Source: Natribaculum luteum (lineage in GTDB: Archaea; Halobacteriota; Halobacteria; Halobacteriales; Natrialbaceae). From it: a DNA stretch of 64,000 nucleotides. The stretch's first letter is position 1. Each line of letters begins with the position of its first letter. Of this stretch, positions 36,481 to 44,153 are shown in pieces. Under the pieces are notes generated by a model. The model did no database searches. It was not told the DNA's origin and saw only the letters and a list, made by a program, of their open reading frames with translations. The stretch covers positions 3,337,199 to 3,401,198 of the forward strand of contig NZ_CP095397.1 of assembly GCF_023008545.1 (NCBI RefSeq), in the 5' to 3' direction. A program made the position numbers and the translations under genes.

Positions 36481-36595
36481 ATTCCGAATGAAGACTGCAG
36501 AATAAAAGCACGTTCGGTCACGGGTGCTCGAGCGGTCGCTAACGCGAGTCACGGTTTTCAGCTACTCGAGGGGCGAAAACACTACCCTCGAGCGG

Positions 36596-38299
36596 TCAGA
36601 CCTCGAATCCCCAGTTAAAGTCGCCCTTCCAGTCTGACCGCACGCCGGCGAAGTTCGTCTCGCCGTAGTGGCGGTTGCCGGTCCACAGGACGTTCGAGAG
36701 GGTCGCGTCGGCGTCGCTCGTCACGAGCGCCCGGAAGATCGACTGGTCGACGGTGTGATCCACACCGCCGTCGGAAAACCGGAGACTCGCAACGTCGGCG
36801 TCGACCTCACAGTTGTCGAGGACGAGTTGATCGACGGCGTCGCCTCGAGCGTCGACGAAGATTCCGTTGCGACTCGCGTCGGACTGCGAGGTGTGGTCGA
36901 ACGAACAGTCCCGGAAGACGACGTTCGACGAGCGGACGTACACCGCGTAGTCGGAGACCGTCGGACTCGAGCGGTCGGTGATCGTACAGTTCTCGAACGT
37001 CGTTCGCGTCGCGGCGTCGTCGCTGACGCGGATCGCCCGTCCGTCGCCGCCGTCGTCGGTGATGTGGACGTTCGACAGTCTGGCCGGGCCGGCCTGCGTA
37101 CAGCGGACGATCTCGGTGTTCTTCCGGACGTGATTGATGCAGTGTAGGCCATCGACGACCTGTCCGCCACCGGAAATTTCACCGTCGAGCCAGAGTCCAG
37201 CCCACGGCTGGCCCGGGTGTTCGTCCATTACGATCTTGGTGTTGAGCACGACGTCGTTCGGACCGACGCGAACGTTCGCGCCGGCATTGTTGTGCGCACG
37301 ACAACCGACGACGAGGTTCCGTCCGGAGTTGTTCGAGACGTAGATCCCGTTGTCGAGGAACCCCGAAACCTGGCATTGTTCCCAGATGTTCGTTCCCCTG
37401 TGGTAGATTTCGGCGGCGAAGGGGATCGCGTGACCGACGCCCGTGTCTCGCGACTCGTAATTCGTATCGCCGTGGGTGAATCGAACGTTTCTGATCGCGT
37501 TCGTCGCCTCGGGGCGGATACCGTCGACTTTCAGGGTGTGTCGGTCGCCGCCGTACTCGGGGTTGAGCCTGTCGCGTCGCCCGCGGAGTTCGACGTTCTC
37601 GACGTGGCCGTACCCGTAGGTGTGCCACCGTCCGATACCGGTGTCGTACTCGCCGCGAATGTCGACGCGGAGGTTCTTCATCACCGTCCGCTGGGCGTGC
37701 GGGAGCGACTCGTCGATCGTCCCGACGGTCATCATGCGGTCGACGTCCTGGTCGGTGACCTCGAGGACGGCGAACGGTTCACCGACGACGCCGAAGTACT
37801 CGTGTGCGAACAGTTCGATGTCGTCGGTCTCGACGTACCACGTTCCCGACGGAATCACGTACTCGTGACAGCGGTCGGTCGGGTCGTCGAACGACGAGTA
37901 GTGGTCGTAGATCGCACCCCAGACGTCGTCCTGTTCGGGCTCGACGCCCAGGTCGTCGCTCACGTCGACGACGTGCGGATTCGTCGCGGAATCGCCGTCG
38001 GCGTCGATTCGCACGCCGGCTTCGCTCTCGACGGCCGAGAGCCCGTCGGCGAAGTCGAGGTGGGAAACGCCGTCGGCGACGGTCGTTCCCGAATCCGCGA
38101 CCGTCAGTCGTCGCGGATCGGCCCGCTCGTCTTGCTGTGCGGCGACGACGCCCGATCGGTCACTGGTCGCGTACGCGCTAACGAGTCCGGCACCACCGAG
38201 TGCCCCGAGCACTCGCAGGTACGATCGTCGCGGGACGCCGCCACTGTCGCCGTTGCTACTGTCGCTGGTCTGCCGTCGGCTCCGTTGATTGTCGGCCAT
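36596..38299 (-). CDS. Tat-exported right-handed beta-helix protein
   Basis: The 567-residue protein has a Tat signal (PRRSYLRVLGALGGAGLVSA at about 23-42). The mature part consists of repeating short strands with N/D-rich turns (for example VVGCRAHNNAGANVRVGPND, FENCTITDRSSPTVSDYAVY, LDNCEVDADVASLRFSDGG), the pattern of parallel beta-helix proteins such as pectate lyases or polysaccharide-binding proteins. No catalytic site can be assigned. Likely secreted or surface-associated carbohydrate-related protein. Confidence 0.8.
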   Translation of the reverse strand: MADNQRSRRQTSDSSNGDSGGVPRRSYLRVLGALGGAGLVSAYATSDRSGVVAAQQDERADPRRLTVADSGTTVADGVSHLDFADGLSAVESEAGVRIDADGDSATNPHVVDVSDDLGVEPEQDDVWGAIYDHYSSFDDPTDRCHEYVIPSGTWYVETDDIELFAHEYFGVVGEPFAVLEVTDQDVDRMMTVGTIDESLPHAQRTVMKNLRVDIRGEYDTGIGRWHTYGYGHVENVELRGRRDRLNPEYGGDRHTLKVDGIRPEATNAIRNVRFTHGDTNYESRDTGVGHAIPFAAEIYHRGTNIWEQCQVSGFLDNGIYVSNNSGRNLVVGCRAHNNAGANVRVGPNDVVLNTKIVMDEHPGQPWAGLWLDGEISGGGQVVDGLHCINHVRKNTEIVRCTQAGPARLSNVHITDDGGDGRAIRVSDDAATRTTFENCTITDRSSPTVSDYAVYVRSSNVVFRDCSFDHTSQSDASRNGIFVDARGDAVDQLVLDNCEVDADVASLRFSDGGVDHTVDQSIFRALVTSDADATLSNVLWTGNRHYGETNFAGVRSDWKGDFNWGFEV

Positions 38300-38559
38300 T
38301 GGCAGTCAAGTCGGATGACTGTCACACGATTTGTTATATACGGATTGCGACCGATAGCCGGTCGGTACGGCCGTCATACGTCCACGACGGTTCCGTTGCG
38401 AAAGAACACACGGACGAAACGATCCGGTAACAGCCGGATTACAAATACGCCGCGTCGCCACTCACCTCTCGCCCGCTCAGCGAGAATCGCGGGCGATTCC
38501 CACCCCCTCACCACCTCCCGACCCGGATCTTTTCATACGCTGCGTCTCCAACCCCGGTT

Positions 38560-38766
38560 ATGGAGTTTCGACAGCGACTGGTCGTCGGTGCGCTCTGGAT
38601 CGCAGTCGCGGCCGTGATGGTGAGTACGCTCGAGCCGACAGTTCCGTCCTCGGCAAACGCAGCCGCCCGGCTGTTCGTCGTGATCGTGGCGCTGTTTCTG
38701 GCGGGCGTCTACCTGCTGGATCCGAAAAACGTGATCAGTCAGGGGCCGTTCTCCGGCGACGGGTAG
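38560..38766 (+). CDS. Small two-helix membrane protein
   Basis: The 68-residue protein starts MEFRQRLVVGALWIAVAAVM and has a second helix LFVVIVALFLAGVYLLDPKN. Hydrophobic helices, a charged loop between them and high third-position GC support a real gene. Function unknown. Confidence 0.6.
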   Translation: MEFRQRLVVGALWIAVAAVMVSTLEPTVPSSANAAARLFVVIVALFLAGVYLLDPKNVISQGPFSGDG

Positions 38767-38856
38767 CGAGCGCTAGTACCCTCCCGAGCGTCGACTGCAC
38801 GGTCGAATCGACCCACACCACCGGATTCGACCCTGCAGTGCAGGCTCGAGACGCCA

Positions 38857-40383
38857 CTAGTCGTCTGCCGGCACCGTCAGGTCCCGCTCGTTCTCGAGTA
38901 AGCGGTCGAGCGCGTCGACCATCGCCTGGACGCTCGCGCGGGTGATGTCGCCTTCGCTTCTGGCAACGGTGACGCTGCGATCGTCGCGAGACATCGTCAC
39001 CTCGACGGTGACGACGGCGTCGGTGCCGCCGGTGACGGCGTCGACGTGGTACGAGTCGAGTTCGGCGTCGGCGGCCGAGCCGAGCGCCTCGCGAACGGCG
39101 GAGACGGCCGCGTCGACGGGGCCGGAACCGGTTCCGGCGGCGACGCGTTCCTCGCCGGCGACGTCGAGTCTGACGCTGGCGGTCGGGACCGCACCGCCGC
39201 TGGTCGCGGTGAGATCGCGCAGTTCGACGGTTCGCTCGCGGTCGTCACCGGTGACGTCCTCTGCGATCGCGAGCAGGTCGGCGTCGGTGACCCGACGGCC
39301 GCGGTCGCCGAGTTCCGTGACTCGAGTGGCGATTTCGGCGACCTCGTCGTCGGTCGCCTCGACGCCGTGTTCCTCGAGCGTGGCCTCGACGCCAGCACGG
39401 CCGGTGTGTTTGCCGAGGGCGAGCCGTCGCTCCCGGCCGACGGTCTCGGGAGCGTAGGGCTCGTACATCTTCTCGTCTTTGAGCGTGCCGTCGGTGTGGA
39501 TGCCGCTCTCGTGGGTGAAGGCGTTCTCGCCGATGACCGCTTTGTTCGGGGGGAGCGCGACGCCGGTCGTTCGCGAGACGATCTGTGCGAGGTCGTACAC
39601 CTCCTCGAGTTCGAGCGTCTCGACGCCGTAAACGTGCGAGAGGGCGATCGCGACCTCCTCCAGGGCGACGTTGCCGGCGCGCTCGCCCAGCCCGTTGACG
39701 GTACAGTGGACCATGTCCGCACCGGCGGCGATCGCGGCGAGCGCGTTGGTCACGCCGAGTCCGAGGTCGTCGTGGGTGTGGGCGCTTACGGGCCCGAGTT
39801 CCGCCAGTCGCGAGACGGCCTCGTAGGTCCGTTCGGGACCCGTGTGGCCGACCGTGTCGGCGAAACAGATTCGATCTGCGCCGGCCTCGAGTGCCGTCTC
39901 CATCAGCTCCTCGAGGTAGTCGAGGTCGGCCCGCGAGCCGTCCTCGCCGATGACCTCGACCCAGAGATCGTTGTCTTTCGCGTACGCGACGAGTTCCGCG
40001 GTCGTCTCGAGGTTGCTCTCGCGGGTGCTACCGACTTTCCCCTCGACGTGGCGGTCGCTCGCCGGAACGACGAGGTGGATGCCGTCGACGTCACAGTCGA
40101 GTGCGAGGTCGACGTCGTTTTTCAGTCCACGACAGAAGCTCGTCACTCGAGCGTCCAGGTCGAGGTCGGTCACGCGGGAGATGCCCTGGCGTTCGCCGGG
40201 GCCGGTGCAGGCGCTGCCGGCTTCGATCACGTCGACGCCGGCACGCTCTAGCGCGCGGGCGATTTCGACTTTCTCGTCGGGTGACAGCGAGACGCCTGGC
40301 GCTTGCTCACCGTCACGAAGCGTCGTGTCGAGCAGTTTAACAGTCCGATCGTCGTCTCCGTCGAGTCCGTCACGGCCTACCAT
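38857..40383 (-). CDS. 2-isopropylmalate / (R)-citramalate synthase
   Basis: The 508-residue protein is a DRE-TIM enzyme that condenses acetyl-CoA with a 2-oxo acid: 2-oxoisovalerate (LeuA) or pyruvate (CimA). It has LLDTTLRDGEQAPGVSLSPDEK (about 16-37) with the RDGEQ motif, the metal ligands in VSAHTHDDLGLGVTNALA, GLGERAGN, ESGIHTDGTLKD, and a C-terminal LeuA-dimer regulatory domain (about 385-500). Sequence reading alone does not decide between leucine and isoleucine branches. The ATG at 40383 follows a short upstream ORF and lacks a Shine-Dalgarno sequence. Confidence 0.88.
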   Translation of the reverse strand: MVGRDGLDGDDDRTVKLLDTTLRDGEQAPGVSLSPDEKVEIARALERAGVDVIEAGSACTGPGERQGISRVTDLDLDARVTSFCRGLKNDVDLALDCDVDGIHLVVPASDRHVEGKVGSTRESNLETTAELVAYAKDNDLWVEVIGEDGSRADLDYLEELMETALEAGADRICFADTVGHTGPERTYEAVSRLAELGPVSAHTHDDLGLGVTNALAAIAAGADMVHCTVNGLGERAGNVALEEVAIALSHVYGVETLELEEVYDLAQIVSRTTGVALPPNKAVIGENAFTHESGIHTDGTLKDEKMYEPYAPETVGRERRLALGKHTGRAGVEATLEEHGVEATDDEVAEIATRVTELGDRGRRVTDADLLAIAEDVTGDDRERTVELRDLTATSGGAVPTASVRLDVAGEERVAAGTGSGPVDAAVSAVREALGSAADAELDSYHVDAVTGGTDAVVTVEVTMSRDDRSVTVARSEGDITRASVQAMVDALDRLLENERDLTVPADD

Positions 40384-40396
40384 GAAGGAGTGAGAA

Positions 40397-40477
40397 TCAG
40401 TTTCGGGGGCGAATTTCTCGGCCAGCCGCCTTGCGGCGACTTCCTCTATCCTCCACAGTGGGCGTATCTCGTGCCAT
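40397..40477 (-). CDS. Leaderless 26-codon upstream ORF of the leuA/cimA gene
   Basis: The frame MARDTPTVEDRGSRRKAAGR (then EIRPRN) stops 13 nt before the leuA/cimA ATG. A TATA box (plus-strand TATAAA, 40504-40509) is centred about 29 nt before its ATG, so it probably begins at the transcript 5' end. It contains a GCCGC-AAG-GCGGC hairpin and seven arginine codons but no leucine or isoleucine-rich run. It could act as a leader peptide or re-initiation control. Confidence 0.45.
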   Translation of the reverse strand: MARDTPTVEDRGSRRKAAGREIRPRN

Positions 40478-40503
40478 GTGTAAGGCGACGTTGTACCGTC
40501 TCC

Positions 40504-40509
40504 TATAAA
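40504..40509 (-). promoter_or_regulatory. TATA box of the leuA/cimA transcript
   Basis: Read on the minus strand this is TTTATA within CCGTTTTATAGGA, about 29 nt upstream of the leader ORF start and about 120 nt upstream of the enzyme start. Confidence 0.55.
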
Positions 40510-40589
40510 ACGGCGTTGGCTAGACAGATATTTGCCGACCACGGGAGCGGAACATCCATCCCCGATCCCGTCGTATCGTCGTCACGAGT

Positions 40590-41150
40590 ATGGACAGGAA
40601 GCTCCGGCCGCTCGCACGTTCACTTCGCGACGCACCCGTCGTCGGTCGAGACGGATACGAGTACTTCGTCCACGGCGTGACCGACGGCATCCCGCCGGTC
40701 GAGCCAGCCGTCATGAACGCCGTCGTCGACGGCATTCGAGAGCGAGTCGACCTCGACGACGTCGAGAAGATCGTCGCCCCCGAGGCGATGGCGATTCACC
40801 ACGCGACGGCGCTCTCGCTCGAGACCGAGATCCCGTTCGTCGTCGTTCGCAAGCGGTCGTACGGCTTCCCCGACGAGGTGGCAGTCCACCAGGAGACGAG
40901 CTACGGTGAGAGCGACCTACATCTCAACGGCGTCGAAGCCGGTGACAGGGTCTTGCTCGTAGACGACGTACTCTCTTCGGGCGGGACGATCAGGGCGGTC
41001 TGTGCGGCGCTCGAGGAAGCCGGCGCGGAACTGGTCGACGTCGTGGTCGTCTTGCGTCGAGTCGACACCGATCCTGGCGAGTTGCCGGTCGAGGTGACGA
41101 ACCTGCTCGACGTAAAAGTCGAAGATGGATCGGTCGTCGTCGCCGACTGA
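40590..41150 (+). CDS. hpt: Hypoxanthine/guanine phosphoribosyltransferase-like protein
   Basis: The 186-residue purine phosphoribosyltransferase has the PRPP-binding loop VLLVDDVLSSGGTIRA (about 122-137), EAMAIHHATALSLETEIPFVVVRKRSYG and an N-terminal hood with YEYFVHGVTDGIPPVEP. This is the archaeal/halophilic Hpt-like group that resembles adenine phosphoribosyltransferase; exact base preference is uncertain. It is divergent from leuA/cimA. Confidence 0.85.
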   Translation: MDRKLRPLARSLRDAPVVGRDGYEYFVHGVTDGIPPVEPAVMNAVVDGIRERVDLDDVEKIVAPEAMAIHHATALSLETEIPFVVVRKRSYGFPDEVAVHQETSYGESDLHLNGVEAGDRVLLVDDVLSSGGTIRAVCAALEEAGAELVDVVVVLRRVDTDPGELPVEVTNLLDVKVEDGSVVVAD

Positions 41151-41173
41151 TCCGTACCGCCGGGTGGACGATA

Positions 41174-41521
41174 TCACTCCTCGAGGACGAGTCGGTCGCC
41201 GACGTCGACGGTCGCTGCCGCACCCGCAGGAAGTTCGACGATCAGGTCTGCCTCCTCGCGGGCGTAGCCGCGCCAGGGGCGGAGCCGTTCGACCCGGCGG
41301 ACGACGCCGTCGACGACCCAGACGACGTCGATCGGAACGAAGACGAACAGCATGTGGACGTCGCGCGTTCTGGCCGTCGCGAAGCGAAATGCCAGCGCGT
41401 AGTCGTCGGGGATCGATCGCCGGAACGTCAGGCCACGGACCTGGCTCGCGAGCGAGTCGGCCGTCTCGACGTCCGTCGCCAGCACCTCGCGGTCGCCGCC
41501 CGGATCGAAGACGAGTCGCAC
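41174..41521 (-). CDS. DUF192 protein
   Basis: The 115-residue protein has the DUF192 pattern: SLASQVRGLTFRRSIPDDYALAF, then MLFVFVPIDVVWVVDGVV, RLRPWRGYAREEADLIVELPAG and the closing VGDRLVL. The start is GTG. The family is small, all-beta and of unknown function. Convergent with hpt. Confidence 0.85.
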   Translation of the reverse strand: MRLVFDPGGDREVLATDVETADSLASQVRGLTFRRSIPDDYALAFRFATARTRDVHMLFVFVPIDVVWVVDGVVRRVERLRPWRGYAREEADLIVELPAGAAATVDVGDRLVLEE

Positions 41522-41719
41522 GGTCTCGGGTCAGTGCGGGCAAGTAAAAACGTTCCCGTCGGAGGGACCCTCACCGTGCCCGCTACGTTAGGCTAGACGT
41601 GTATCAGTTCTCGGTAATCCTAGTCCGTTTTTCAACACCTTATGATGAAAGAAACCCTCGAAAATTTCGACGTCCGACATCTTCGAAGGTTATTGTATAG
41701 ATTCAACATTATAGATCAC

Positions 41720-41953
41720 CTATTCGTCACAAATTGCCCCCCGAAGCTCTTTGTACAAATCAGGGTGGTATTCCTCTAGAATTTCGGCATCTTCCTCCAG
41801 TTCCTCAATTCTCTTTCGGATCCGACTCGCAGCCTCGTACCGCTTGCTGTCCGGCACGTCGGCTTCGCCAGTAATTCGTTCACGATCTGTCGCCGTCATG
41901 ACGGCTCTGTATTGTCCCATATCTGGGTTTACGGGAACCACACACTTGGACAT
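41720..41953 (-). CDS. Small helical protein divergent from the HRAMP-like operon
   Basis: The 77-residue protein starts MSKCVVPVNPDMGQYRAVMT and contains TDRERITGEADVPDSKRYEAASRIRKRIEELEED followed by helix EILEEYHPDLYKELRG. Here the motif is TDRERITGEADVPDSKRYEA with downstream RKRI. It resembles a small haloarchaeal family (pattern ReRIlsGeadv..nyRy) often found near plasmid and defence genes, probably DNA-binding or antitoxin-like. It is transcribed away from the RAMP operon across a repeat-rich region, which suggests a regulator. Confidence 0.6.
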   Translation of the reverse strand: MSKCVVPVNPDMGQYRAVMTATDRERITGEADVPDSKRYEAASRIRKRIEELEEDAEILEEYHPDLYKELRGAICDE

Positions 41954-41982
41954 TAGCACCTATGGCCATGAGATTGGCTATG

Positions 41983-42040
41983 TAGCTAATGTTAGCTATA
42001 AAGCTAACTTTTATGTGATGTGGTGAGCATAGTAGCTAAT
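41983..42040. promoter_or_regulatory. Operator-like region with four AGCTAA hexamers
   Basis: AGCTAA occurs at 41984-41989, 42002-42007 and 42034-42039, and its complement TTAGCT at 41992-41997. The middle two form a perfect 7-bp inverted repeat GTTAGCT-ATAA-AGCTAAC (41991-42008). The element overlaps TATA-like sequence (CTATAAAG) between the divergent small gene and the six-gene operon. Confidence 0.6.
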
Positions 42041-42117
42041 GTGGGGCGTGGGATACCGGTCAGAAGTTGGCCGGAGCGTGCTGGAGCACGCCCGACCGCG
42101 CTTCCAGACAAGGAAGC

Positions 42118-42330
42118 ATGCCAATGAAGACATCCGGCGGACTTCAGCGTTCCGCCACGACGGACGAATCGACCGACAGATCCTGGGCCAAAGGTCTCAC
42201 TCCCAAGTTCGGCAAGCACGGGAATACGACGGGCCACGACTACTTCCGCTGCACCAGTTGTGGCGTCGAAGCGATGCGCCGCCTTGGTCCCCGCGACAAT
42301 GGATGTAACTGCGGCGAGGCACCACAATGA
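42118..42330 (+). CDS. HRAMP-operon gene 1: small zinc-finger protein
   Basis: The 70-residue protein (ATG at 42118, or 42124) has a basic, Ser/Thr-rich N-terminal half and a compact Cys motif: HDYFRCTSCGVEAMRRLGPR then GCNCGE, likely one zinc ribbon. Its TGA overlaps the ATG of the next gene (ATGA). It may bind nucleic acid or be an adaptor for the complex. No family is recognised. Confidence 0.65.
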   Translation: MPMKTSGGLQRSATTDESTDRSWAKGLTPKFGKHGNTTGHDYFRCTSCGVEAMRRLGPRDNGCNCGEAPQ

Positions 42331-42641
42331 GTCTCCCCGAGCCGACGGACGTGATCGCGCCTCGTGAGGACGTCCCGTACTCGACGTTCGACTTCCTCAC
42401 GCAAATGATGGAGGGCGCGTATCCCCACGGTATCGCTCTCGAGTACCATGATTTGGTGCTGATCAGCCAGGTCGACGACGCCCAAATGACGAACGTCTGG
42501 TGCGTCCACGCGGAGGACGGGTCGATGATCGAGTCACTGAATCTCGACGCCTTCCGGACGGCCACCGAACTCGAGGAGACGCTCGACGAGAGCGTGGCCT
42601 ACGATCCAGCTGACCGTGAGGAGTGGGTGAACAGCCGATGA
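42327..42641 (+). CDS. HRAMP-operon gene 2: unknown 104-residue protein
   Basis: The 104-residue acidic protein (starts MSLPEPTDVIAPREDVPYST) has a helix at FDFLTQMMEGAYPHG, strands at IALEYHDLVLISQVDD and MTNVWCVHAEDGSMIESLNL, and a C-terminal helix ATELEETLDESV. No catalytic motif is seen. It overlaps its neighbours on both sides by 4 nt (ATGA), so its product is co-translated with the nuclease. Confidence 0.65.
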   Translation: MSLPEPTDVIAPREDVPYSTFDFLTQMMEGAYPHGIALEYHDLVLISQVDDAQMTNVWCVHAEDGSMIESLNLDAFRTATELEETLDESVAYDPADREEWVNSR

Positions 42642-43297
42642 GCAGCACACCGCTCCCCGCGACGACTTCCCGAGACCGAACACTGGAACCCACGCCGGTC
42701 GGTGTGGATGTCGGGGTGAAGAATCTCGTCGCTGCGGCCCCAACAAACGGCGACTTGGAGGCGGCGCTGGTGATCGAGGGCGACCACGTTCGGAAGCGTC
42801 ACGAAACCCTCGTCGAGGCGATGCAAGCACTCCAAGGCGCGAAATTCGACACCGCAGACGGGCAGACTCAGCTGTTCGCGGCACTCTGGCACCAGATCCG
42901 ACCGCAGGTCTACGATGCCGCTGTCCGCGTCGTTCGCTACGCTCAGGGATTCTCCGCGCCAACGCTCGTGCTCGAGGACCTATCGTTCTGCGAGGCGACA
43001 CTGTGGGAACGTCGGACGGCCGACGATGTCGGGACGTGGTTGCTCCCGGCCCTCCAGCACGCGATTGCACTGAAAGCACAGGAGGTCGGAATTCCCGTGA
43101 CGTATGTCAATCCGAAGTACACGACCCAGCAGTGCCACGTCTGTGGCTGTCTCGGTCGCCTCGAGAACGACACGCTGGAGTGTACAACTGAGGATTGCCC
43201 CGTCGGCACCGTGTGCCGCGACCGAAGTGCCGCTGTGAGTATCGCCCAGCGAGTTGACCGCGAAGGGATGACCGAGGTGATCGGTCATCATGATTGA
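42638..43297 (+). CDS. Miniature TnpB/Cas12-type RuvC nuclease
   Basis: The 219-residue protein contains the split RuvC domain of TnpB/Cas12: RuvC-I VGVDVGVKNL (Asp24), RuvC-II LVLEDLSF (Glu113), a zinc finger with C166/C169 and C182/C187, and RuvC-III CRDRSAAVSIA (Asp195). All three catalytic acidic residues are present. TnpB is normally about 370-410 residues; here the N-terminal wedge and REC region is missing and RuvC-I begins at residue 21. It is embedded in an operon with RAMP-like genes by ATGA overlaps, without TnpA or terminal repeats, so it looks domesticated as a nuclease subunit. The next gene starts inside its last codons, after GGTGATC. Confidence 0.85.
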   Translation: MSSTPLPATTSRDRTLEPTPVGVDVGVKNLVAAAPTNGDLEAALVIEGDHVRKRHETLVEAMQALQGAKFDTADGQTQLFAALWHQIRPQVYDAAVRVVRYAQGFSAPTLVLEDLSFCEATLWERRTADDVGTWLLPALQHAIALKAQEVGIPVTYVNPKYTTQQCHVCGCLGRLENDTLECTTEDCPVGTVCRDRSAAVSIAQRVDREGMTEVIGHHD

Positions 43298-44153
43298 GGA
43301 CATCGACCGCGACGTGTTCGTCCGGATTCAGACCGATCTACTTGTGGTCGGCGACAGTATCATGACCGATCGACATCACGCCAGCAACGGTAATTACGGG
43401 GACGACGACCCACAGAACCAGATCGGCGGGATCATTCCGGCGTTCCCGCTCTCTGGCTGGCTACGCCATGGGATGGAAGAGATCGTCCAGGAGTACGGCG
43501 GCACCGCCTGCCATCCCGGTGAGGCGAACGCGAACTTTCGCAAGGATGGCGTCTACGGTCGCGATCTCGAGGCTGGCTACCACGAGAAGGGCGCGTGTAC
43601 CGACGATCCGAAGGAAGACGACGGGTGTGTCATCTTCGATCTCTTCGGTGGCTTCGGCGGCGTTCCCGGCAAGGTGATGCGCCGTCCGATCAAGTTCAAT
43701 CCAGTCCGCAACAGCGTGGACTACACGCGCGGGCAAGCTGAAGGCCACTACCGACGGCTGAATCGGAACGTCGTCTCCCGCAACCGGGAGGATAACCGCG
43801 AACCGCTGCGGAACGCCGAGATCGACGCTGTGGCCAATCTCGACGGGTGCTGGCACCTCTCGTTTAGGGAGACGAAACCAGAGTTCCTGGGCCTGCTGGC
43901 CGAGAGCATTGACTTCCTCGATGCCCACAAGACCGACTTCATGCACCAGCTGGGCGGTGCCCGCAACTTCGGCGCGGGGATCGTCGACTGTGAACTCATC
44001 AACCCGCTCTACGAGGAGCGCGAGTTGAAGCGGGTCTTCGACCGCGGAAAAGGCAACACGAACAAGATGGACGAGAAGGACGATCGCTGGGAAGCAGAGT
44101 ACCGCCCGGCGTTCGTCGACGCGCTCGAGGAGCGTATCGAGGAGGGGCCATAG
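43290..44153 (+). CDS. HRAMP-like Cas7-type RAMP protein
   Basis: The 287-residue protein opens with a strand-rich RAMP-like start (FVRIQTDLLVVGDS), then GGIIPAFPLSGWLRHGMEEI (46-65), the segment that in Cas7/Csm3/Csf2 proteins reads as a conserved Pro-x-Ser/Gly-Leu-Arg backbone-binding motif. Next come VIFDLFGGFGGVPGKVM and a glycine-rich loop LGGARNFGAG at about 220-229. Cas7 proteins polymerise along a guide RNA. I infer the same here; the family matches the derived Cas7 homologue described for the haloarchaeal HRAMP system. Its stop abuts the next ATG. Confidence 0.72.
   Translation: MIEDIDRDVFVRIQTDLLVVGDSIMTDRHHASNGNYGDDDPQNQIGGIIPAFPLSGWLRHGMEEIVQEYGGTACHPGEANANFRKDGVYGRDLEAGYHEKGACTDDPKEDDGCVIFDLFGGFGGVPGKVMRRPIKFNPVRNSVDYTRGQAEGHYRRLNRNVVSRNREDNREPLRNAEIDAVANLDGCWHLSFRETKPEFLGLLAESIDFLDAHKTDFMHQLGGARNFGAGIVDCELINPLYEERELKRVFDRGKGNTNKMDEKDDRWEAEYRPAFVDALEERIEEGP

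Noticed and set aside
42638-43297. The RuvC gene as a simple IS605/IS1341 insertion
   Set aside because: It is locked by overlaps to genes on both sides, lacks transposon ends and tnpA, and is truncated exactly before RuvC-I with catalytic residues intact. Operon membership is the better explanation.
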